Part shown: positions 15,537 through 21,745 of the stretch, piece after piece
Numbering within the stretch: the stretch's first letter is position 1
Layout: the number at the start of each line of letters is the position of its first letter
Source: Amantichitinum ursilacus
Lineage (GTDB): Bacteria > Pseudomonadota > Gammaproteobacteria > Burkholderiales > Chitinibacteraceae
NCBI RefSeq assembly: GCF_001294205.1
Contig: NZ_LAQT01000011.1
Location: forward strand, 1 to 38,349
Direction of reading: 5' to 3'
Length of the DNA: 38,349 nt
Translations under genes and position numbers: made by a program
Notes under the pieces: model-generated
Told to the model about the DNA's origin: nothing
The model's database searches: none
Seen by the model: the letters and a program-made list of their open reading frames with translations, nothing else

Positions 15537-16526
15537 TTATATAGAGACATTCACCGTTTTTGCGCCGCCCTGGTTGTCGTCCAGCTTCAGATATTTAGAG
15601 CTGACCGCATTGTCGGTTGTGCCGCTCTTTTGTGCATCGCTGGCGGCGTTCGCCGGGGCGGTGGCTGCGGTCGTCGCGGTGCTGGCGCCAGCATCACCGG
15701 GCGATTGCACGCTGGCGGCGCCACTGTAACCTTTGAGCCACACCGTCAGTTGCTGCAGCAGCGGATCATCAAACAGCGCGGTAAATGGACCATGGTGCGA
15801 CCTGGTCGCCGCCGTGCTGGCGTCGCTGTCGTTTTGCAGCAGCGAGCGCAGTACATCCAGGTCGCTATGCGTGACTTTGGCCTTGGTGTAGTCGGGCGTG
15901 CTGGATGCGGCCTGGCTATTGGCCGCTTGGGTGTTTTGCCAGGCGCCGCTATCGCTAGATTGCGGCAAGCTGCCGGTGGCGTCCGCGCCGTTATCGTAAG
16001 TGTTGCCGTACGTGTTGCTGATGCCTGCCGTGGTCTGCAAAGACATGCTCAGGCTGAGCGAAGCCGAAAACGCAAACGTGCGCCCGTCTGACGTAGTCAG
16101 CGTGCCTTGCGCCGCTAACTGATAACTGCTGCTGGCAAAGGTGGTGGCCTGCGCGGCGTAGCCATTGCGGCCTGCCACCGCATTCACCGATGCGCCACTG
16201 CTTTCGCTCTGGTTGACGTCGCCATCAAAGCTCATTGCGCTGATGCTGACGCCCAGCATCTGTTCCATCAGCCCTTTAAACGCATCCATCTGCGAGCCAA
16301 TCTGGCTGTTGCTATCGCTGGCGCTGGCGCCATCGCTGGCCGCGGCCTTGCGGCCCTGATCCGATATCTGCACATGGCTGCTGCCGCCCGACCCGCTGCT
16401 GGTGGCGCTGGACGAGCTGCTGCTGCGCGAGCCTGCCGCATCGGCCTGATAAGTGCCGCTGAAATGCTGAGCTGACTGGTAACTCCAGGCAGATTGCAGC
16501 GCCAGCTGGGATTGATCGATACGCAT
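15537..16526 (-). CDS. Ser/Ala-rich protein, sigma-28-linked paralog A (no calcium motifs)
   Basis: I recognise no named function. The 329-residue protein has no signal peptide or membrane helix and is about half Ser, Ala, Thr and Gln. It is a paralog of the next gene. Shared blocks are MRIxQSQ at residue 1, H-V/I-Q-I-S near residue 51, an amphipathic segment ending LGxxI near residue 91, AAQGT at 138-142 followed by TxDGR/Q and FSAxLS, LxVWLK near residue 260, and a C-terminal hydrophobic -VNVSI. It lacks the EF-hand-like pair of its sister. A near-consensus FliA promoter sits 31 bases before the ATG at 16526; no Shine-Dalgarno is visible. A flagellum-associated or exported role is possible. 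Confidence 0.8.
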   Translation of the reverse strand: MRIDQSQLALQSAWSYQSAQHFSGTYQADAAGSRSSSSSSATSSGSGGSSHVQISDQGRKAAASDGASASDSNSQIGSQMDAFKGLMEQMLGVSISAMSFDGDVNQSESSGASVNAVAGRNGYAAQATTFASSSYQLAAQGTLTTSDGRTFAFSASLSLSMSLQTTAGISNTYGNTYDNGADATGSLPQSSDSGAWQNTQAANSQAASSTPDYTKAKVTHSDLDVLRSLLQNDSDASTAATRSHHGPFTALFDDPLLQQLTVWLKGYSGAASVQSPGDAGASTATTAATAPANAASDAQKSGTTDNAVSSKYLKLDDNQGGAKTVNVSI

Positions 16527-16557
16527 GGGGGAGGGCTTGTGCAGTTGTTATGTCACT

Positions 16558-16584
16558 GTATCGGCATGTATCGCCCGGGCTTTA
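16558..16584 (-). promoter_or_regulatory. Sigma-28 (FliA) promoter of paralog A
   Basis: The minus strand reads TAAAGCCC, 11 bases, GCCGATAC, against the FliA consensus TAAAGTTT-N11-GCCGATAA. The -35 keeps TAAAG, the spacer is exact, and the -10 matches 7 of 8. The gene starts 31 bases beyond the -10. The promoter begins 10 bases after the stop of paralog B, so each gene has its own. Confidence 0.8.
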
Positions 16585-16594
16585 GCGCCGTTGA

Positions 16595-17620
16595 TCAAAT
16601 GCTCAGATCCACGTGCTGGATGGTGCCTACGCTGCCGTTCTGGTTCAGATACACGCCGGTGGACTGGATGCGGCCTGCCAGTCCGTTCTGACTGTCTTTC
16701 AGATCAAACGCGGTGGTGGCGTGGCCCAGATAGATCGCGCCAATCCCTGCGTCGGCCAGGGTCAGGGTGCGGTCCTGGCCGCTATCGTCTTTCAGCCAGA
16801 CTTTCAGCTTTGCATAGACCGGGTCGCCTTCATCAATCCAGCCATTACCATCGCTGTCGTATTTGGCCAGGTCGCCAAAGCCATCGCCGCTTTGTGTGCC
16901 AAACAGCTCTTTACCGTTGTCGATCTTGCCGTTGTTATTGGCATCCAGCGCAAGAAAACCCGACCCGCTTTTCAACAGGTTCACCTCGTTGGTCTGGCCG
17001 GTGCCCAGCAGATCAAAGCCAAAGCGCTGGTCCGATAGTTGCGCCGCGCTGCCGTTAAAGTTGATTACCAGCGGATCATGCAGCCGCGCGTTGTTATTAC
17101 CTTGGCTAATGCCGATCGAAACGGTGGACGAATGCTTGCTGGTCATCGAAAGCTCGGCCGAGAAATTGATCTGTTGGCCGTCCGCCGTCACCACCGTGCC
17201 TTGCGCAGCAAAATCCGTTGACTCCGATTCGCTGGTGGTGACGCTGGCGCTGGCGGCAAAACTGGCCGAACCGCCTGCGCTGGCGTCAGCCGTGCCGGTG
17301 GCGCTGGCCGCATCACCGCTGCCGTCGCCGGTGCCCGCTTTGATGAAGTTGATCTTGTGCCCAAGAATGTGTTCCAGAATCGACTTCAGCAAATCCAGCT
17401 TGGGGTCACCCGTCGAATCCTGGGTTGATTGCGCCAGCGCCTTGGCCTCAGCGGTTTTGCGCGCGGCCTCGGAAATCTGGATATGGCGTGTGTCCTGCTC
17501 CATATTCAGCGCCGCACGGGTCAGCAGCATCGAATCCGAATGGTAACTGGCGCTGGAAAACTGGCTGGCGCTCTGGCTGTGTGCCGACGACATGTCGACT
17601 TGCGATTGGCTGATACGCAT
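16595..17620 (-). CDS. EF-hand-like calcium-motif protein, sigma-28-linked paralog B
   Basis: The 341-residue protein belongs to a widespread but unnamed proteobacterial type. After a Ser/Ala-rich N-terminal half with MRISQSQ, HIQIS (46-50) and AAQGT (138-142), residues 181-341 form a conserved domain. It contains HDPLVINFNG, GSGFLALD, then two EF-hand-like loops: Asp226-Asn228-Asn230-Gly231-Ile233-Asp234, and Asp255-Asp257-Asn259-Gly260-Ile262-Asp263-Asp266, joined by ELFGTQSGDGF. It ends with TGVYLNQNGSVGTIQHVDLSI-type strands. Calcium binding is likely from the motifs; function is unknown. No signal peptide or Shine-Dalgarno is seen. ATG 17620 was chosen over an upstream frame because it matches the paralog and lies 30 bases past a FliA promoter. 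Confidence 0.83.
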   Translation of the reverse strand: MRISQSQVDMSSAHSQSASQFSSASYHSDSMLLTRAALNMEQDTRHIQISEAARKTAEAKALAQSTQDSTGDPKLDLLKSILEHILGHKINFIKAGTGDGSGDAASATGTADASAGGSASFAASASVTTSESESTDFAAQGTVVTADGQQINFSAELSMTSKHSSTVSIGISQGNNNARLHDPLVINFNGSAAQLSDQRFGFDLLGTGQTNEVNLLKSGSGFLALDANNNGKIDNGKELFGTQSGDGFGDLAKYDSDGNGWIDEGDPVYAKLKVWLKDDSGQDRTLTLADAGIGAIYLGHATTAFDLKDSQNGLAGRIQSTGVYLNQNGSVGTIQHVDLSI

Positions 17621-17650
17621 GGGTGCGGCCCGACTGGTTTTTATCACCAC

Positions 17651-17677
17651 GTATCGGCATGTATCGGTCGCGCTTGA
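17651..17677 (-). promoter_or_regulatory. Sigma-28 (FliA) promoter of paralog B
   Basis: The minus strand reads TCAAGCGC, 11 bases, GCCGATAC. The -10 is identical to that of paralog A, the 11-base spacer is exact, and the spacer shares the CGATACAT next to the -10. The ATG lies 30 bases beyond. The sixteen bases CGATACATGCCGATAC are the same in both promoters. Confidence 0.77.
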
Positions 17678-17719
17678 GGTACATCTGGCCTGATGGGCGA
17701 TGAGTGGCGCGGCGCTGCG

Positions 17720-18394
17720 TTACAGCTCGCCCAGTTCCGCCAGCGAAACCAGCTGCTCGCCCGCCACAATCCAGTGATCGATTAACTGGATATCCAGCAT
17801 CTTTAACGCCTGATTCAGATGTGAGGTCAGCGCAATATCGGCCATCGACGGCTCGGCGCGGCCCGAAGGATGGTTGTGCGCCACGATCACGGCGCTGGCG
17901 TGGTGCAACAACGCCTGGCGCGCCACTTCCTGCGGATATACATGCGCCTGCTTCAGCGTGCCTTGCGACAGCTCCACTACCTCGGTCACGCGCATGGCGT
18001 TATCCAGCATCACCACCACAAAGCACTCGACCTTGCGTTGGCGCAGCAACAGCCGCAGATAGTCCCGAACCGCGGCGGGGTGGGTGAGCGCATCGCCGTG
18101 CTGCATCTGCTCGCGCAAGGTGCGGCGCGACAACTCCAGCACCGCTTGCAGTTGCGCAAATTTGGCGTCGCCCATGCCGGGAATGCTGCAGAGCTCCGAC
18201 TGCGGTGCGGCAAAGATGCCATTCAGGCTGCCAAAGCGTTGCAGCATCTGCCGCGCGATATCCACGGCGCTGGAGCCCGGCACACCCACGCGCAGGAAGA
18301 TCGCCAGCAGCTCGGCATCGGACAATGCGCTGCCGCCGCGCTGCAACAGCTTTTCACGCGGGCGTTCGGCCGTGGGCCAGGCAAGGATATGCAT
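17720..18394 (-). CDS. radC: RadC family JAB-domain protein
   Basis: The 224-residue protein has an N-terminal UPF0758 helical region with a helix-hairpin-helix (IPGMGDAKF near residue 71) and a C-terminal MPN/JAB domain. The JAMM metal site is complete: HNHPSG at 173-178 and Asp186 (EPSMAD). The preceding LDNAMRVTEVVELSQGTL is typical. RadC was once assigned to DNA repair, but this has not held up; a metal-dependent hydrolase role is inferred from the fold. It is divergent from coaBC with about 118 bases between the starts, a common arrangement in proteobacteria. Confidence 0.95.
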   Translation of the reverse strand: MHILAWPTAERPREKLLQRGGSALSDAELLAIFLRVGVPGSSAVDIARQMLQRFGSLNGIFAAPQSELCSIPGMGDAKFAQLQAVLELSRRTLREQMQHGDALTHPAAVRDYLRLLLRQRKVECFVVVMLDNAMRVTEVVELSQGTLKQAHVYPQEVARQALLHHASAVIVAHNHPSGRAEPSMADIALTSHLNQALKMLDIQLIDHWIVAGEQLVSLAELGEL

Positions 18395-18512
18395 CGGAAA
18401 ACTCCTGGGGGTCTGAGCAAGTGGCAGAGCCTGTTACACTTCGCGCAGACCGGCAATGCCAACCCGCATCAGGTTTGCGGTAGAACAAATTCGGGTAAAA
18501 GTGAGGAGCAGT

Positions 18513-19730
18513 ATGAAACCCAGAAAGATCGTGCTTGGCGTGACGGGCGGCGTGGCCGCCTACAAGGCGGCCGAGCTGACGCGCCTGCTGATCAAGGGCG
18601 GCCACGAAGTGCAGGTGGTGATGACTGCTGCGGCCACGCAATTTGTCACGCCCGTTACCTTTCAGGCGCTATCGGGCAAACCCGTGTTTACCGACGCCTG
18701 GGACGCGCGCATTGATAACAATATGTCGCACATCGACCTCACCCGCGGCGCCGATGTGGTGCTGGTGGCCCCGGCCACGGCTGATTTTATCGCCAAAGTG
18801 GCGACTGGCTTGTGTGATGACTTGCTGACCACGCTGGTGGCCGCGCGCGATTGCCCGCTGCTGGTGGCCCCGGCCATGAACCGTCAGATGTGGGAAAACC
18901 CGCCCAATCTGCGCAATGTGGCGCAACTGAAGGCCGATGGCGTGCAAGTGCTGGGCCCCGATAGCGGCGACCAGGCCTGCGGCGAAGTGGGGTTGGGCCG
19001 CATGCTGGAACCCGACACCATCGTGCAGCATCTGGAAGCGTTTTTTCAGCCGCGCGTGCTGGAGGGCCGCAAGGTGTTGATTACCGCCGGCGCGACATTC
19101 GAACGCATCGACGCCGTGCGCGGCATCACCAACACCAGCTCGGGTAAGATGGGGTTCGCCATTGCCCGCGCGGCATGGGAAGCCGGGGCCGAAGTTACGC
19201 TGGTGGCTGGCGAAACCGCCTTGCCCACGCCGCCCGGATCACGTCGCATCGATGTCAAAAGCGCGCAAGACATGCTCAGCGCCGTCAACGCCGAGATTGA
19301 CACCCAGGACATCTTCATCAGCGTGGCCGCCGTGGCCGATTACTACGTGCTGAACCAGTCCGAGCAAAAAATCAAAAAAGACGCGCATATCCTGACGCTG
19401 GAACTCGCACCCAATCCGGACATTCTGGCCAGCGTGGCATGCCGTCCGCGCCCGCCGTTCTGCGTCGGCTTTGCCGCCGAATCCGAGAACCTGATCGAAT
19501 ACGCGCAGGCCAAGCGCAAGCGCAAGCAATTGCCATTGCTGGCCGCCAATCTGGTGCAAAGCGCGATGGGTGCGGAGGACAACGAGCTGATCCTGCTCGA
19601 CGACGCGGGCGAACATAAACTGCCGCGCGCACCCAAGCTGGATGTGGCGCGCCAACTGGTCACGCATCTGGCGCGCTTGTACGACGCCGATCATCCCGCC
19701 GCGCGCCCGGCCGGCGCTGCATTCAACTGA
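18513..19730 (+). CDS. coaBC: Bifunctional phosphopantothenoylcysteine decarboxylase / phosphopantothenate-cysteine ligase
   Basis: CoaBC performs two successive steps of coenzyme A synthesis: CTP-dependent joining of cysteine to 4'-phosphopantothenate (CoaB) and FMN-dependent decarboxylation (CoaC). The 405-residue protein has CoaC first: GVTGGVAAYKA near residue 9, the active-site His73 (SHIDLTRGAD), PAMNRQMW (120-127) and Cys156 in GDQACGE. CoaB follows with NTSSGKMG (207-214), AAVADY (272-277) and the catalytic-region Lys289 in KIKK. The ATG at 18513 has GAGGAG upstream; 19 residues of open frame before it are not family-like. dut follows after 34 bases, a conserved coaBC-dut pairing. Confidence 0.97.
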   Translation: MKPRKIVLGVTGGVAAYKAAELTRLLIKGGHEVQVVMTAAATQFVTPVTFQALSGKPVFTDAWDARIDNNMSHIDLTRGADVVLVAPATADFIAKVATGLCDDLLTTLVAARDCPLLVAPAMNRQMWENPPNLRNVAQLKADGVQVLGPDSGDQACGEVGLGRMLEPDTIVQHLEAFFQPRVLEGRKVLITAGATFERIDAVRGITNTSSGKMGFAIARAAWEAGAEVTLVAGETALPTPPGSRRIDVKSAQDMLSAVNAEIDTQDIFISVAAVADYYVLNQSEQKIKKDAHILTLELAPNPDILASVACRPRPPFCVGFAAESENLIEYAQAKRKRKQLPLLAANLVQSAMGAEDNELILLDDAGEHKLPRAPKLDVARQLVTHLARLYDADHPAARPAGAAFN

Positions 19731-19764
19731 TTAAAACCAAACCGCTAACACCAAGGGCCCGACC

Positions 19765-20214
19765 ATGAGCACTCTCGATATCCGCATTCTGGATGAACGC
19801 CTTAAAGACAATCTGCCTACTTACGCGACCGCCGGCGCAGCGGGCCTCGACCTGCGCGCCTGCCTGGCCGCGCCGCTGGAGCTGGCCCCGGGCGCGACCG
19901 TGCTGGTGCCCACCGGCATGGCCATCCACCTGGCGGACCCGGGCCTTGCCGCGATGATTCTGCCGCGCTCGGGCCTGGGCCATAAGCACGGCATCGTGCT
20001 GGGCAATCTGGTCGGGCTGATCGATTCGGACTATCAGGGCCAGGTCTTCGTGTCGATGTGGAACCGCGGCAGCCAGGCCTTCACCATCCAGCCACTGGAG
20101 CGTATTGCCCAACTGATCGTGGTGCCGGTGGTGCAGGTGGAACTGAATGTGGTTGATTCGTTTGAAGAAAGCTCGCGCGGCGAGGGCGGCTTCGGCAGCA
20201 CCGGCACGGCTTGA
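19765..20214 (+). CDS. dut: Deoxyuridine 5'-triphosphate nucleotidohydrolase
   Basis: dUTPase cleaves dUTP to dUMP and pyrophosphate, feeding dTMP synthesis and keeping uracil out of DNA. The 149-residue length is that of trimeric dUTPases, and the five motifs are present: [10 protein letters not shown] (I), [11 protein letters not shown] (II) then GLIDSDYQG (III, with the catalytic Asp), RIAQLIV (IV) and the flexible [10 protein letters not shown] (V). It is probably co-transcribed with coaBC. The operator cluster of the next gene begins 20 bases past its stop. Confidence 0.97.
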   Translation: MSTLDIRILDERLKDNLPTYATAGAAGLDLRACLAAPLELAPGATVLVPTGMAIHLADPGLAAMILPRSGLGHKHGIVLGNLVGLIDSDYQGQVFVSMWNRGSQAFTIQPLERIAQLIVVPVVQVELNVVDSFEESSRGEGGFGSTGTA

Positions 20215-20233
20215 TGCGGCCTTGCACCATGGT

Positions 20234-20334
20234 GAACGACCGTTCAGCGGTTTTTGTGGTCGCAGAACGATCGTTCAGCAAATAATGCTTGCGACGATGA
20301 CGGGGCCTGGTTATTGTTTGTAGAACGATTGTTC
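20234..20334 (+). promoter_or_regulatory. Three palindromic operators around a promoter
   Basis: Three copies of one 12-bp palindrome occur: GAACGACCGTTC (20234-20245), the perfect GAACGATCGTTC (20265-20276) and GAACGATTGTTC (20323-20334), with starts 31 and 58 bp apart. A sigma-70-like promoter lies between the last two: TTGCGA (20289-20294), 17 bp, TATTGT (20312-20317). The third operator covers the expected transcription start, as for a repressor. The symmetry suits a TetR-type dimer; a GAAC-N4-GTTC LexA-like reading is less likely in this lineage. No obvious regulator gene is adjacent. Confidence 0.7.
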
Positions 20335-20359
20335 CATATGACGACTTCAGGAGCCCGCC

Positions 20360-20623
20360 ATGCAAGCCACCACCCGTTTTCGTATGACCGATTCCGCTTC
20401 CATCCACAAGCAAGTATTGCGTGTGCCGGCGGCGATCATCGAACACCTGGTGCAGCAGGCCAAAGAAGAAGCCGCCTTTGGCATCCGCTGGCTGCATAGC
20501 GCCGATATCGCAGCGCTGCACCCCGAACTGCAACGTGATGGCCAACGCCTTGTCGGCATGTATGTGCGCATGGATCAGGGCGGCGTGGTCACCGACATCG
20601 GCATGCGCAAGCAACTGCACTGA
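20360..20623 (+). CDS. Small uncharacterised protein under a triple operator
   Basis: I do not recognise this 87-residue protein. It has no signal peptide, membrane helix or cysteine, and reads as a compact soluble alpha/beta protein. Visible features are MTDSASIHKQVLRVPAAIIEHLVQQAKEEAAFGIRWLHSADIAAL followed by a basic/hydrophobic C-terminal half (QRLVGMYVRMDQGGVVTDIG). The ATG at 20360 has a good AGGAG site 7 bases upstream, codon use matches the neighbours, and the promoter with three operators points straight at it, so it is very likely real. It is transcribed alone; its stop overlaps a 15-base palindrome (20619-20633). A stress- or ligand-induced role is inference only. Confidence 0.75.
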   Translation: MQATTRFRMTDSASIHKQVLRVPAAIIEHLVQQAKEEAAFGIRWLHSADIAALHPELQRDGQRLVGMYVRMDQGGVVTDIGMRKQLH

Positions 20624-20669
20624 TCTGATCAGTCAAAGGCAATCCTGGCGTTGGCGCGGGGCGTGGTCA

Positions 20670-21605
20670 TCACGGCGTTGGCCATGTCACCCCGGTCAGC
20701 TCGGCCGACACTTGCCATAATCGCGCAGCGACCGCCTTATCGCGGGCATAGCGCGCCACCCGTGCGATCTGCACATTACCTTTAAGCTCTTGCCAGCCAT
20801 CAGGTCCGTAATACGCACCACCGACGGCGTCAGCCGCGCTTGCCGCATACAAGGTGGGCAGTGCGCCTGCCGCTGCCGATTGCCCTACCCACGGCTGAAC
20901 CAGCGAGGTCATGCGCTTTAGCCAGCTATCCGTGCCCGCTGCGTTATGAAACAGATCGGTGCTGGCGTAACCCGGATGCGCCGCCATGCTGGCAATGCCC
21001 CAGTTCCCACGCGCGCTGTGGCGTTGCAGTTCCAGTGCAAACAGCAACAGCGCCAGTTTGGATTGCCCGTACACGCGCCACGCGTGATAGCGGCGTTGCG
21101 CTTGCAGATCGTCAAAATGAATCCGTGCACGCCGATGCGCCACGCTGGCCAGACTGACCACCCGCGGACGGTTGCCGCCGCGCAGCAAGGGCAGCAGCAG
21201 CGCCGTCAGCGCGTAATGCCCCAGATAATTGGTCCCTAGTTGCAGCTCAAACCCATCCACCGTCATGGTGCGTTTGGGCGGCATCATCACGCCTGCATTA
21301 TTGATCAGCACATCGATGGGCTTGCCGGCCTCGTGCTGCGCGTGGGCAAAGTCGCGCACCGAATTCAGACTGGCCAGATCCAGATGTTCAAACTGCACCC
21401 GCGCTTGTGGATGTTGCTGGCAGATATGCGCCAGCGCCGCCGCGCCTTTGCTGGCATTGCGTCCGGTCAGCAAAACGTCTGCGCCTGCGCCCGCCAGCGC
21501 CATTGCGGTTTCGTATCCCAGGCCGCCCGTCGCGCCGGTGATCAGAATGTGGCGGCCGTTTTGTGATGGAATATCGCGCGTGCGCCAGGCGCTGATCTCA
21601 GTCAT
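20670..21605 (-). CDS. Short-chain dehydrogenase/reductase
   Basis: This is an NAD(P)-dependent oxidoreductase of unknown substrate. The 311-residue protein has the Rossmann motif GATGGLG (about residues 21-27), an acidic/polar segment at the end of beta-2 (TGRNASKG, suggesting NADPH), NNAGVM near residue 102, the catalytic Ser (VVSLASVAH) and YGQSK (Tyr-x-x-x-Lys). The long C-terminal part with HPGYASTDLF and YYGPDGWQELKG is like retinol-dehydrogenase/WWOX-type SDRs. I start it at the ATG at 21605; an upstream frame to 21722 is not family-like. It is divergent from the flavoprotein gene at 21746, which may be a functional partner. Confidence 0.88.
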   Translation of the reverse strand: MTEISAWRTRDIPSQNGRHILITGATGGLGYETAMALAGAGADVLLTGRNASKGAAALAHICQQHPQARVQFEHLDLASLNSVRDFAHAQHEAGKPIDVLINNAGVMMPPKRTMTVDGFELQLGTNYLGHYALTALLLPLLRGGNRPRVVSLASVAHRRARIHFDDLQAQRRYHAWRVYGQSKLALLLFALELQRHSARGNWGIASMAAHPGYASTDLFHNAAGTDSWLKRMTSLVQPWVGQSAAAGALPTLYAASAADAVGGAYYGPDGWQELKGNVQIARVARYARDKAVAARLWQVSAELTGVTWPTP

Positions 21606-21745
21606 GGTGGTGGGGCCCCGGAAAGTGTCGGCAAGTTTGCTGCGAGCATAAAGCAAAAGCGCCGACGCCTTCTGCCCCGGATGGCGGAGGCTGTGCTTGT
21701 TACTGACAACTATAGTGAGCAACGAACCCGCTACGGAGTGCCCCC

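Noticed and set aside
20234-20334. GAAC-N4-GTTC palindromes as LexA SOS boxes
   Set aside because: That pattern is the Gram-positive LexA site; beta-proteobacterial LexA usually recognises CTGT-N8-ACAG. A TetR-type site fits better, though this is not proven.
20619-20633. Palindrome ACTGATC-T-GATCAGT at the orphan gene's stop codon as a terminator
   Set aside because: A one-base centre cannot form a hairpin loop of that stem length, and no U-run follows; it may be chance.
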